60,398 nucleotides of DNA, taken from the NCBI GenBank assembly GCA_000434535.1, contig FR878701.1, positions 738 to 61,135 on the forward strand, in the 5' to 3' direction. The notes under the pieces were generated by a model that was not told where the DNA came from, did not search any database, and was given only the letters and a program-made list of their open reading frames with translations. Position numbers and translations under genes: made by a program. This document shows, piece by piece, positions 1-7,719 of this stretch (within the stretch, counting starts at the first letter, position 1; each line of letters opens with the position of its first letter). Source of the DNA: Collinsella sp. CAG:166 (GTDB taxonomy: Bacteria; Actinomycetota; Coriobacteriia; Coriobacteriales; Coriobacteriaceae).

Positions 1-59
1 CGGGCCTGTTCCTGTTTGTCGGGGGAGTGCGATGGGCGGAGCCGAACAGGTCGGGCATC

Positions 60-88
60 AAAAAAGGCGGACGCCGTAGCGCCCGCCC
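60..88 (-). terminator. Intrinsic terminator of trpS
   Basis: Read on the minus strand, an 8-bp GC-rich stem (arms at 66-73 and 80-87, one G-U pair, 6-nt loop) is followed by a run of six T. It lies about 35 bases past the trpS stop codon, the right place to end that transcript. Confidence 0.8.
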
Positions 89-122
89 TAAAGCAATCGA
101 AAGCTCAAGCCAGCAGATCGGT

Positions 123-1172
123 CTAGTACACCATGCCCATGGCGTCCTGAACCTCTGCCAGGGTCTGATCGGCGATCTCGTTGGCGCGACGGTTGCCCTC
201 GTGCAGGACGTCCTTTACATAGTCCAGATCGTTCTCGTAGCGCTGACGGCGCTCGCGGATCGGCGCGAAGTACTCGTTGACGGCCTCGGTCACGTACTTC
301 TTGAGCTGGCCGGAGCCGCCCATGCCGATCTCCTCGGCAATCTCGACCTCGGAGCGACCGGTGCAGATGGCGGCGGTCGAAAGCAGGCCGGACACGCCGG
401 GGCGGTTCTCGGGATCGAACGTGATCATGCGCTCGGAGTCGGTCTGGCTCTTCTTGATGCGTTTGGCCGTCTCCTCGGCGGTCATCGAAATATTGATGGC
501 GTTGCCGTAGCTCTTGCTCATCTTGCGGCCGTCCAGGCCGGGCAGCAGCGGGGTCTCGGACAGCAGCGCCTCGACCTCGGGGAACACCTTGCCGTAGCGG
601 TTGTTAAAGCGGCGGGCGATGGTGCGGGTGAGCTCGATGTGCGGCAGCTGGTCGCGACCGACCGGCACCACGTTGCCCTTGCAGAACAGGATGTCGCAGG
701 CCTGGTGCACCGGGTAGGTGAGCAGGAGGCCGGTAAGCTCGTGGCCCGAGGCCTCCATCTCGGCCTTGACGGTGGGGTTGCGCGCCAGCTCGGCCTCGGA
801 CACCAGCGACAGGAACGGCAGCATGAGCTGGTTGGCGGCGGGCACGGCGGAGTGCGCGTAGATCATGGTCTTGTCGGGGTCGATGCCGCAGGCAAGGTAG
901 TCCATGACCATGTTGTACACGTTGTCCTGGATGTGCTCGGTGGTGTCGCGGTCAGTGATGACCTGGTAGTCGGCGATGAGCACGTTGGTCTTGGCGCCCA
1001 TGTCCTGCAGCTCAACACGGCCCTTGAGGGTACCGAAGTAGTGGCCCAGGTGCAGACGGCCGGTGGGGCGATCACCGGTGAGCATGGTGAACTTCTCGGG
1101 CGTATTGGCCAGGCCCTCGCGAATGGCGTTGCTCTTTTGCAGCGCGACTTCGTAGCTGTTCTCGTTTGGCAT
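123..1172 (-). CDS. trpS: Tryptophanyl-tRNA synthetase
   Basis: Class I aminoacyl-tRNA synthetase that charges tRNA-Trp with tryptophan in the cytoplasm. The 350-residue product has the usual family length. It carries the HIGH-type signature HLGH at residues 41-44, the ADYQ and VGRDQLPHIELTR substrate-pocket motifs (the latter from 171) and KMSKS at 217-221. The frame stays open upstream, but the ATG at 1172 is chosen because AGGAGC lies just before it and the protein then opens like other TrpRS. It appears monocistronic, with its own terminator downstream. No T-box or trp leader is visible in the roughly 160 bases upstream. Confidence 0.95.
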   Translation of the reverse strand: MPNENSYEVALQKSNAIREGLANTPEKFTMLTGDRPTGRLHLGHYFGTLKGRVELQDMGAKTNVLIADYQVITDRDTTEHIQDNVYNMVMDYLACGIDPDKTMIYAHSAVPAANQLMLPFLSLVSEAELARNPTVKAEMEASGHELTGLLLTYPVHQACDILFCKGNVVPVGRDQLPHIELTRTIARRFNNRYGKVFPEVEALLSETPLLPGLDGRKMSKSYGNAINISMTAEETAKRIKKSQTDSERMITFDPENRPGVSGLLSTAAICTGRSEVEIAEEIGMGGSGQLKKYVTEAVNEYFAPIRERRQRYENDLDYVKDVLHEGNRRANEIADQTLAEVQDAMGMVY

Positions 1173-1331
1173 GATTGCTCCTAACGTATGTTCATGGGTC
1201 AAGATGATAACGCGTTTATTGGAGGGGCGGGACGTAAGTAGGCGAGGGGCGGGAGAGGGGTGGCTTGTGCGGTGGGTGCGGCGCGGCTGCGCTTGGCCAA
1301 CGGTGCCTTGGCACATCCTTGGCAGCTTGCC

Positions 1332-2531
1332 CTAGAGCTTGTGGTGGCGCTCTTCTTTGCGCTCCTCGGCTGCCTGCTCCTCCTGCTTAAAGGCGGGGTC
1401 GTCGGGGGTGACGAGCTCGTCCTCGTGCGTGCGCTTGTTGTAATGGTGGCGCAGCACGGGCTCAAACAGATGCAGATGCTTGGCAAAGGCCGCCGAGCCA
1501 ATGGCGAGCACGGTAAAGATGAGCACACGCATGGGCACCTCGACCTGGTTAATCGCGGCGGCGCCGGCCGAAAGCATGATGCACCAGGCATAGATGAGCA
1601 GCACGGCCTGTTTTTGGTTGTAGCCTTCTTGGATCAGGCGGTGGTGGATGTGGCCCTTGTCGGCCTGCCCGATGCTAATGTGGGCGCGCTTGCGGCGCAC
1701 AATGGCGCTAAACGTGTCGATGATGGGCACGCCGGCAACGATGAGCGGGATGATAAGCGAGGTGAGTGCGGCGGTGCGGCTCACGTTGAGCAGCGAGATG
1801 GAGCCCAGTGCAAAGCCCAGAAGCAGCGACCCCGAGTCGCCCAAGAAGATGCTTGCGGGGTTGAAGTTGTAGCGCAAAAAGGCCAGACAGGCGCCAAAGA
1901 GCGCAATGGAGAGCGCGGCGGCGTCGATGCGGCCCGAGAGAACGGCCATCGAAAACATGGTGAACGACGCGATGCCGCAGATACCCGTGGCCAAGCCGTC
2001 GAGGCCGTCGATGAGGTTAATGATGTTGGTGAATGCCACCAGATAGATCACGGTGATGGGGTAGGCGAGCCATCCGAGCATGATCTCACCGGGGGCAAAC
2101 GGGTTGACGATGACGCCGATCCGCAGGCCGCCCATGCAGGCGATAAGCGCGGCGAGGACCTGTCCGGCCAGCTTTTGCTTGGGCGTGAGCTGGAAGACGT
2201 CGTCGATAGCGCCAGTCGCAAAGATAACGGTAAAAGAAAGCGCAAGTATGGGGTAGCTGATGTGCAGACGGGGGTGGGGCACCAAAACGGGCGGCCAACC
2301 CAGGTACCAGGTGCCTAGGATTTGCACAGTGCAGGCGACGACCAGGCCCAAAAACACCGCCGTTCCGCCCAAACGCGGGATGGGCTTGGTGTTGATGCGG
2401 CGCTTAGAAGGATAGTCGACGGCGTCGAGCTTGATTGCCAGGCGCTTGACCAGGGGTACCGTGAGGAAGGTCGTGATAAAGGCCGCCGCTGCCACGCATA
2501 GGTACGGTATGTAGCTCGGGGATGAAGCCAT
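1332..2531 (-). CDS. WecA/TagO-type undecaprenyl-phosphate sugar-1-phosphate transferase
   Basis: Membrane enzyme of glycosyltransferase family 4. Members move a sugar-1-phosphate, usually GlcNAc-1-P from UDP-GlcNAc, onto undecaprenyl phosphate and so start synthesis of teichoic acids or other wall polymers. The product has about ten hydrophobic segments. Family motifs are clear: RRINTKPIPRLGG near the N-terminus, an AIDDVFQL acidic motif, NLIDGLDGLATG, and IFLGDSGSLLLGF. The C-terminus is a charged cytoplasmic tail ending in RKEERHHKL. I chose the ATG at 2531; the frame extends to a TTG at 2549, and neither has a strong ribosome site. The sugar and polymer cannot be told from sequence; the glycosyltransferase cluster at 40-49 kb is a plausible user of the lipid product. 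Confidence 0.88.
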   Translation of the reverse strand: MASSPSYIPYLCVAAAAFITTFLTVPLVKRLAIKLDAVDYPSKRRINTKPIPRLGGTAVFLGLVVACTVQILGTWYLGWPPVLVPHPRLHISYPILALSFTVIFATGAIDDVFQLTPKQKLAGQVLAALIACMGGLRIGVIVNPFAPGEIMLGWLAYPITVIYLVAFTNIINLIDGLDGLATGICGIASFTMFSMAVLSGRIDAAALSIALFGACLAFLRYNFNPASIFLGDSGSLLLGFALGSISLLNVSRTAALTSLIIPLIVAGVPIIDTFSAIVRRKRAHISIGQADKGHIHHRLIQEGYNQKQAVLLIYAWCIMLSAGAAAINQVEVPMRVLIFTVLAIGSAAFAKHLHLFEPVLRHHYNKRTHEDELVTPDDPAFKQEEQAAEERKEERHHKL

Positions 2532-2760
2532 GAATCTAAAAACCGCCAAGCGTCGAAGGAAAAGGTCAGAAGAACGCCATGCGCAAAGGGCATAGCCGAA
2601 CCATAATACTCGACCAAGGGGGGTGCATGGAATTGCACGCAGCGATAATCACGCGCTTACCAGATATTGGAATGTTGTCGATGGCTTGTCGGGATGCCGG
2701 CGGGGATCCATATGGACTGTATGGTGATTTTCGGCAAAAGAAAACCACCCCCCACGTTAC

Positions 2761-2906
2761 GAAAATGAACCCACCTAAAACAGGTGGGTGCCCTCATCGA
2801 CTGTTCCAGCGTCCTTAACAACGAAGGATACCTGTACTAGGTACGACTGTGTGGGCTCCCTAAATAAACGCGACGGTTCACCCAGTTGCTCCGCGGGGGG
2901 CGGAAT
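2761..2906 (-). ncRNA. Candidate small structured RNA, possibly 6S-like
   Basis: This part of a 520-base gene-free gap (2532-3055) holds no convincing reading frame but clear RNA structure on the minus strand. A promoter-like pair (TATGAT at 2918-2913 and CTGGAA at 2941-2936, 17-bp spacing) would start transcription near 2906. The 3' end is a perfect 7-bp CCCACCT/AGGTGGG hairpin (2770-2788) followed by TTCATTTTC. Inside, GUACCU/AGGUAU and CCUU/AAGG hairpins and an AGCAAC/GUUGUU pairing can be drawn. The terminal CACCCACCT-AGGTGGGTTC hairpin reminds me of Gram-positive 6S RNA 3' ends. That identity is inference; a leader for the downstream WecA-like gene is the alternative. Confidence 0.45.
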
Positions 2907-3055
2907 ACCTACATCATAAAGCGGCACTTTATCGATTCCAGTCTTGACATTACAAAAATCGTGTCGGACGATTACGGCGCCTTGGGCTCGAGCCGTCTGT
3001 GGGGTTGATCCCTTTACGTTTGAGCTGCTGAATCGTTGTTTTGGAGCATGGTTTT

Positions 3056-3994
3056 ATGCCGACGTCGTTGACCGAACTTTTTTCGCCCGCCTGCCATTTG
3101 TGTCCGCGCCGTTGCGGTGCGGCGCGCGATGAGGGCGCGCACGGCGTCTGCGGTGCTAACGACACGCTCAAGGTGGCCCGCGCCGCGCTTCATATGTGGG
3201 AGGAACCGCCTATCTCGGGCGAGGCCGGTTCGGGCACGATCTTCTTTAGCGGCTGCTCGCTCAAATGTATCTACTGCCAGAACCACGAGATCTCGACCGG
3301 CAATTTTGGCCTTGAGATTTCGCCTGAGCGCCTGGTCGAGATTATGCTGGAATTGCAGGACCAGGGTGCTAATAACATCAATTTGGTGACGGCGACGCAC
3401 TATGCACACCTGTTGCCTGCCGCGATTGCCGCGGCACGGATGCGCGGGCTGGTCATCCCGATCGTCTACAACACGAGTGGTTACGAGCGTGCGAGTGCCG
3501 TGGCGGCGCTGGGCGACCTGGTCGATGTGTGGCTTACCGACTTTAAATATGCCGATGCCGGGCTTGCGCAGTCGCTTTCTCATATTAAGGACTACCCGCG
3601 CGTGGCCGTGTCGGGTCTGGCCCAGATGGCGCGCGAGATCGATCGCCGCGGGGGAGAGTTGGTGGACGAGGACGGGCTTATGAAGCGCGGTATGATCGTG
3701 CGCCACCTGGTGCTTCCGGGGCATGCGGACGATTCGTGTCGCGTACTGGACCTGGTGTGGCAGACGGTGGGCGATGTGCCGATCTCGGTCATGAACCAGT
3801 ACACGCCCAATGCGCTTATGCGCGAGCAGGGCGGCGACCTGGCACGCGCCGTGACGCGCGAGGAGTACGAGCAGGTGCTCGACCATGCCGACGACCTGGG
3901 CTTTACGACAATGTTCTGGCAAGAAGGCGGCGCTGTAGACGAGAGCTTCACCCCAGCCTTCGACACCACCGGCGTCCTCACCAGCGCAAAGTAG
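3056..3994 (+). CDS. Radical SAM protein, pyruvate-formate-lyase-activating-like (COG1313 type)
   Basis: A 312-residue radical S-adenosylmethionine enzyme. The [4Fe-4S]-binding motif CSLKCIYC lies at residues 67-74 (Cys67, Cys71, Cys74). An N-terminal extra cysteine cluster (Cys13, Cys16, Cys20, Cys32) fits the COG1313 subfamily, whose substrates are mostly unknown. The C-terminal part contains the PLVLPGHADDS-like segment (RHLVLPGHADD) and NQYTPN typical of that group. The frame opens at a TTG at 3041, but the ATG at 3056 has GGAG nine bases upstream. Neighbours do not suggest a partner enzyme, so the reaction stays undefined. The gene seems to stand alone. Confidence 0.85.
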   Translation: MPTSLTELFSPACHLCPRRCGAARDEGAHGVCGANDTLKVARAALHMWEEPPISGEAGSGTIFFSGCSLKCIYCQNHEISTGNFGLEISPERLVEIMLELQDQGANNINLVTATHYAHLLPAAIAAARMRGLVIPIVYNTSGYERASAVAALGDLVDVWLTDFKYADAGLAQSLSHIKDYPRVAVSGLAQMAREIDRRGGELVDEDGLMKRGMIVRHLVLPGHADDSCRVLDLVWQTVGDVPISVMNQYTPNALMREQGGDLARAVTREEYEQVLDHADDLGFTTMFWQEGGAVDESFTPAFDTTGVLTSAK

Positions 3995-4004
3995 TGCGCA
4001 CACG

Positions 4005-4038
4005 GATGATTTTTCTGGGACGGGGATTAAAAATCATC
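4005..4038. repeat. Short palindromic repeat with GGGAC loop
   Basis: A perfect 10-bp inverted repeat GATGATTTTT / AAAAATCATC (4005-4014 and 4029-4038) encloses a 14-base loop containing GGGACGGGG. It begins ten bases after the radical SAM stop codon. No T-run follows on either strand, so it is not a simple terminator. The GGGAC core is shared with other palindromic elements in this window. Confidence 0.6.
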
Positions 4039-4103
4039 GAGAGAATCGCTTGCTCGAAAGGTTGTCAAAATAGCCGCGCTCCAAAAAGACTGGTTATTGG
4101 GCG

Positions 4104-4131
4104 TTGACAGTTGGCGAGCCGTAGGTAAAAT
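4104..4131 (+). promoter_or_regulatory. Promoter of tRNA-Ala(CGC)
   Basis: Consensus TTGACA (4104-4109) and TAAAAT (4126-4131) separated by 16 bp, ending 13 bases before the mature tRNA start. It looks like a housekeeping sigma-factor promoter. Confidence 0.8.
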
Positions 4132-4144
4132 ATCGACTTGTCCT

Positions 4145-4217
4145 GGGGACGTAGCTCAGTTGGGAGAGCGCTGCCGTCGCATGGCAGAGGCCGAGGGTTC
4201 GACTCCCTTCGTCTCCA
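4145..4217 (+). tRNA. tRNA-Ala (anticodon CGC)
   Basis: A 73-base cloverleaf: acceptor GGGGACG/CGTCTCC with one G-U pair, D arm GCTC/GAGC, anticodon stem CTGCC/GGCAG with loop GTCGCAT giving anticodon CGC, and T arm GAGGG-TTCGACT-CCCTT. The discriminator base is A; the 3' CCA is not encoded. It reads GCG codons, which are common in this GC-rich genome. A strong promoter and a terminator flank it as a single-gene unit. Confidence 0.95.
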
Positions 4218-4233
4218 CCCTTGGATTTGATAA

Positions 4234-4263
4234 GCCGCTGACATTGTGTCGGCGGCTTTTTTT
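4234..4263 (+). terminator. Terminator after tRNA-Ala
   Basis: A 9-bp stem GCCGCTGAC/GTCGGCGGC (one G-U pair, loop ATTGT) is followed by seven T residues. It separates the tRNA from the downstream protein gene. Confidence 0.9.
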
Positions 4264-4281
4264 AAAAGAAAGGGCTATACC

Positions 4282-4716
4282 ATGGCCGAGCTTGAGTCCC
4301 AACCATTGTCCGACGAGGAGCGCGCCGAGTTGGAAGAGCTCCGCGCTGAGAAGGCCCGCCGCGAGGCTCGGGAAGAGGCCCGTCGCGAGCGTGAGGAGCT
4401 GGCTGTCCTGCGTGCCGAGCGTGCGAAGGCCGAGGAGGTCGCTGCGAAGGTTGCATCCAAGCCCGCCGCCGCGAAGCCCGCGCCCGCCGCACCCAAACCT
4501 CAGCCCAAAAAAGCCGCTCACCCCAAGCCCGCCGAGCCCAAACCGAGCCGTGACGAGATGACCTTTGCCCAGCGCATGGTCACCTCCAAGGAGCCTACGG
4601 GCGAGAATGAGATCCCCGGCATGGCTCCGGCTCAAAAAATCATCATCGTGCTCGCCCTCATCGCGTTTATCGTCTTTATGGTTTACACGATCACGGGCAG
4701 CATGGGCCTGCACTAA
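4282..4716 (+). CDS. Small coiled-coil protein with C-terminal membrane anchor, function unknown
   Basis: A 144-residue protein I do not recognise by family. Residues 8-58 are almost all Glu, Arg, Ala and Leu in heptad-like order, predicting a long coiled coil. Residues 59-90 are an Ala/Pro/Lys linker. A single hydrophobic segment at about 118-138 sits next to the C-terminus, so the protein is probably tail-anchored with its coiled coil in the cytoplasm. The start ATG at 4282 follows AAAGG and excludes an upstream extension that would run through the tRNA terminator. It is 81 bases upstream of the nicotinate phosphoribosyltransferase gene and may be cotranscribed with it. Composition fits the host. 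Confidence 0.8.
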   Translation: MAELESQPLSDEERAELEELRAEKARREAREEARREREELAVLRAERAKAEEVAAKVASKPAAAKPAPAAPKPQPKKAAHPKPAEPKPSRDEMTFAQRMVTSKEPTGENEIPGMAPAQKIIIVLALIAFIVFMVYTITGSMGLH

Positions 4717-4797
4717 CCTGTTCGTGCCAGGCTCCATGCCCGCACGCCCGCCTCGCCAACCCTCAACCTCTGTACCACACATCCGAAAGGTCGCCCC

Positions 4798-6303
4798 ATG
4801 GCTTTGACCGACATCTCGCATCCCACCGACATTGCAATGCTCACCGATCTGTACGAGCTCACTATGGCCCAGGGCCTGTGGGAGAGCGGCAAGGCCAATG
4901 AGCAGGGTTGTTTTACCGCGTTTTACCGCGACCATCCCTTTGGCAGCGCCTATGCCGTCATGTGCGGCACCGCCGAACTGCCCGAGCTGGTCGAGAATCT
5001 GCGCTTTACGCCCGAGGACATCGACTACCTCGCATCGCTTGAGGCCCCGGCCGGCGGCGCGATGTTCAAGCCTGGATTCCTCGACTACCTGCGCGATTTT
5101 CATGCGCATGTAAACATCGACGCCGTGCCCGAGGGCGAGCTCGTTTTTCCGCGCGAGCCCATGGTGCGCGTCACCGGCCCCGCGCTGGAGTGTCAGCTGC
5201 TCGAGACGGCGCTGCTCAACATCGTCGGGTTCCAGACGCTTGTCGCCACCAAGACGGCGCGCGTGGTGCTCGCCGCAGACGGTCGCCCTGTGGCGGAGTT
5301 TGGCCTGCGCCGAGCCCAGGGTCCCGATGGCGGCCTGGCCGTTGCGCGCGCGAGCTACGTTGCCGGCTGCTCCTCTACATCCAATGTGCTCGCCGGCCGC
5401 CGCTACGGTATTCCCGTCTTTGGCACGCATGCGCACAGCTGGGTGATGAGCTTCGATTCCGAGCTCGAGGCCTTCCGCGCCTTTGCCAAGTCGAGCCCCA
5501 AGAACTGTACGCTGCTCATCGACACCTATGACGTGCGCGAGGGCTGCGAGCATGCCATTACGGTTGCCAAGGAGATGGAGGCGGTGGGCGAGCGCCTGTC
5601 GGCCATTCGCATCGACTCGGGCGACCTGGCTAAGTTGTCCAAGTATGTCCGCGGCCGTTTTGACGCCGAGGGCCTGCCTTATGTGGGGATCTCGGTTTCT
5701 AACGATCTGGATGAGTACACGATTCAGTCGCTACTCGACCAGGGCGCGCCCATCGACAGTTTTGGCGTGGGTACCAAGCTCGCGACCTGCTATGACCAGC
5801 CGGCGCTGGGTGGCGTGTACAAGCTTTCCGCCCGCCGTGCGAGCGAGACAGATCCATGGACGCCGGTGGTCAAGCTCTCCGAGCAGCCCTACAAGCGCAC
5901 GATCCCGGGTGTGCAACGCGTGCGCCGTTATTACGACGGCTTTGGCGGCCCGGTCTGCGACATGATCTATGACGAGGATCATCTGGCGGGGGAGGGCGCC
6001 GCGCGCGGCAATACCCTCGTGGCCGTGAATGATGCCGCCCTGGTGACCGATGTGTCGGAGCTTGAGTATCGCGAGCTGCTGGTGCCGATCGTGCGTGATG
6101 GCAGCGCTGCTGCCCCGCGCGAGAGCATTGAGGACGCACGCGAGCGCTGTTCTTGGGCGCTCGATCATCTGGACGCGGCTTTCAAGCGCTTCCTGTACCC
6201 GCAGACCTATGTGGTGGGCATGGAGCAGGGCTTGGCTCAGGTGCGCGACGAGCTCGTGCGCAAGAACATGGCCGCGGCCTCGGCTTTCCCCTGGGCTCAC
6301 TAA
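4798..6303 (+). CDS. pncB: Nicotinate phosphoribosyltransferase
   Basis: Converts nicotinate and PRPP to nicotinate mononucleotide, with ATP hydrolysis, in the NAD salvage (Preiss-Handler) pathway. The 501-residue product begins with the family hallmark LTDLYELTMAQG (residues 16-27). Further motifs are EFGLRRAQG, FGTHAHSWVMSF, the phosphate-binding IDSGDL and GVGTKL near the C-terminal third. The ATG at 4798 follows GAAAGG at good distance. Length is normal for the type that lacks large insertions. proB follows after 80 bases on the same strand, without a clear terminator between them, so partial cotranscription is possible. Confidence 0.93.
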   Translation: MALTDISHPTDIAMLTDLYELTMAQGLWESGKANEQGCFTAFYRDHPFGSAYAVMCGTAELPELVENLRFTPEDIDYLASLEAPAGGAMFKPGFLDYLRDFHAHVNIDAVPEGELVFPREPMVRVTGPALECQLLETALLNIVGFQTLVATKTARVVLAADGRPVAEFGLRRAQGPDGGLAVARASYVAGCSSTSNVLAGRRYGIPVFGTHAHSWVMSFDSELEAFRAFAKSSPKNCTLLIDTYDVREGCEHAITVAKEMEAVGERLSAIRIDSGDLAKLSKYVRGRFDAEGLPYVGISVSNDLDEYTIQSLLDQGAPIDSFGVGTKLATCYDQPALGGVYKLSARRASETDPWTPVVKLSEQPYKRTIPGVQRVRRYYDGFGGPVCDMIYDEDHLAGEGAARGNTLVAVNDAALVTDVSELEYRELLVPIVRDGSAAAPRESIEDARERCSWALDHLDAAFKRFLYPQTYVVGMEQGLAQVRDELVRKNMAAASAFPWAH

Positions 6304-6382
6304 TTCTTTGGGCGGTAGGGGCGAGTCACGCTCCCTTGGCCGCCAGCTCGGCCGTTCGCTGAACAGTTGATTGGTTTGACGT

Positions 6383-7510
6383 ATGACGACTTCTTATAAA
6401 ACGATGGTGGTAAAGATCGGTTCGTCCACGGTGGTGGGCGCCGATGGCAAGGTCAACCGCTCCTTTATCGGCGGGCTTGCCGATCAGGCCGCAGCCCTGC
6501 GCAAGCTCGGCTGGCGTCTGGTCGTGGTGAGCTCGGGCGCTATCGCCTGCGGTTATCCCGTGCTGGGCTTCGACCGCAAGCCGGTCGGCGACCTGCCGAG
6601 CCTGCAGGCTTGCGCCTCGGCTGGTCAGTGCATCATCTCGTCGGCCTACGACGAGGAGTTCCATGCGCGCGACCTGCTCACCTCGCTCGTGCTGCTCACG
6701 CGCCACGATACGGCCCGCCGCACGTCCTACCTGCACGCGCGCGACGCCCTGCTGCGCCTGGTGGAGCTGGGCGTGGTGCCGGTCGTCAACGAGAACGATA
6801 CCGTCACCGTCGATGAGATTAAGTTTGGCGACAACGACACACTGGCGGCGCTCGTGAGCTGCCTGGTTTCTGCCGATCTGTGCGTGACGCTCTCGGACAT
6901 CGATGGCCTCTATACTGCCAATCCGCATGAGGACCCCATGGCCGAGTTTGTTCCGGTCGTGCATAAGATCGATGCCAAGATTATTGCCTCGGCGGGCGAT
7001 TCTTCCACATCGGTGGGCACGGGCGGCATGATTACCAAGATTCGCGCGAGCCGCATCCTGATGACCGCGGGCATTCAGAGCGTGATTTGCTCGGGCGAGG
7101 AGCCTGATGCGCTCGTGCGCCTCGCCCGCGGCGAGAGCGTGGGCACGCTGTTCGATCCGCCGGCGGAGCGTCTGGACATCGCACCCCGCAAGCTGTGGAT
7201 CGCACTGGGCGACAAGGCGCATGGCTCGGTGACGGTCGATGATGGTGCTGCGAAGGCGCTTGTCAGCCGTGGCTCTTCCCTGCTTGCGGTGGGTATTCGC
7301 GAGGTCGATGGCCAGTTTGCCGAGGGCGATGTGCTCGACGTGTGCGACCCGAGCGGTATGGTTGTCGCCCGCGGTATCGCCGAGGCCGATTCGGACGTGC
7401 TGGAACTTGCTGCCGGTCGCCGCCAAGACCAGATTGCCAGCAACCGCCTGCTGGCAGACCTGGCCGAGAAGCCGGCGATACACAGGGATAATTTAATCGT
7501 CTTCGCATAA
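6383..7510 (+). CDS. proB: Glutamate 5-kinase
   Basis: Phosphorylates L-glutamate to glutamyl-5-phosphate, the first and normally proline-inhibited step of proline synthesis. The 375-residue product has an N-terminal amino-acid-kinase fold with VVKIGSSTV (from residue 8), VVSSGAI, the NENDTV motif and SDIDGLYTANP. The last 100 residues form a PUA domain, as in the full-length bacterial enzyme. Its partner gene proA lies 1.7 kb downstream on the same strand but is separated by an opposite-strand peptidase gene, so the pair is not a simple operon. A large inverted repeat that probably ends transcription starts 14 bases after the stop. Confidence 0.94.
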   Translation: MTTSYKTMVVKIGSSTVVGADGKVNRSFIGGLADQAAALRKLGWRLVVVSSGAIACGYPVLGFDRKPVGDLPSLQACASAGQCIISSAYDEEFHARDLLTSLVLLTRHDTARRTSYLHARDALLRLVELGVVPVVNENDTVTVDEIKFGDNDTLAALVSCLVSADLCVTLSDIDGLYTANPHEDPMAEFVPVVHKIDAKIIASAGDSSTSVGTGGMITKIRASRILMTAGIQSVICSGEEPDALVRLARGESVGTLFDPPAERLDIAPRKLWIALGDKAHGSVTVDDGAAKALVSRGSSLLAVGIREVDGQFAEGDVLDVCDPSGMVVARGIAEADSDVLELAAGRRQDQIASNRLLADLAEKPAIHRDNLIVFA

Positions 7511-7524
7511 CCAATTGACGCTGC

Positions 7525-7622
7525 AAACGCCCCTAAGCGGCAATCTGACGTTCAATCGTCGGGCATGACCAAAAGGTCAATGCCCTCCTCTTTCACGTCA
7601 CCTTGCTCGCTTAGGGGCGTTT
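7525..7622 (+). terminator. Branched inverted-repeat structure after proB
   Basis: A perfect 15-bp outer stem (7525-7539 with 7608-7622; arm AAACGCCCCTAAGCG) encloses two smaller hairpins: GACG/CGTC at 7547-7560 and GGGCA-TGACC with GGTCA-TGCCC at 7561-7585. The right arm ends in TTTT, so the element can act as a terminator for proB; its symmetry also allows termination from the convergent peptidase gene. Most intrinsic terminators are simpler than this three-branch fold. Confidence 0.6.
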
Positions 7623-7655
7623 TCGCTTTCCGTTCTCTACCTGCGGCATTGTCGT

Positions 7656-7717
7656 TGCCGGCACTTGTTCGGCACTTGGGGACGTTCTATTTGTGCCGGC
7701 AGGTGGGGACACTCCTT
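7656..7717 (+). repeat. REP-like palindrome, TTGGGRACGTTCT/GGGACACTC family
   Basis: A 9-bp inverted repeat TGCCGGCAC/GTGCCGGCA (7656-7664, 7693-7701) with an internal CGGCAC/GTGCCG stem encloses TTGGGGACGTTCT and is followed by GGGACACTCCTTTG. The same arrangement, with a different stem sequence, occurs on the minus strand at 15596-15546. It lies between proB and the convergent peptidase gene. Confidence 0.6.
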
Positions 7718-7719
7718 TG

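Noticed and set aside
27..1184. Long plus-strand open frame across trpS
   Set aside because: It is the antisense shadow of trpS; the minus-strand product has complete TrpRS motifs.
2532..3055. T-box or tRNA-sensing leader for the WecA-like gene
   Set aside because: No TGGNACC antiterminator motif and no specifier loop pattern could be found.
3014..4003. Minus-strand open frame across the radical SAM gene
   Set aside because: Antisense shadow in GC-rich DNA with repetitive His/Arg-rich translation and no ribosome site.
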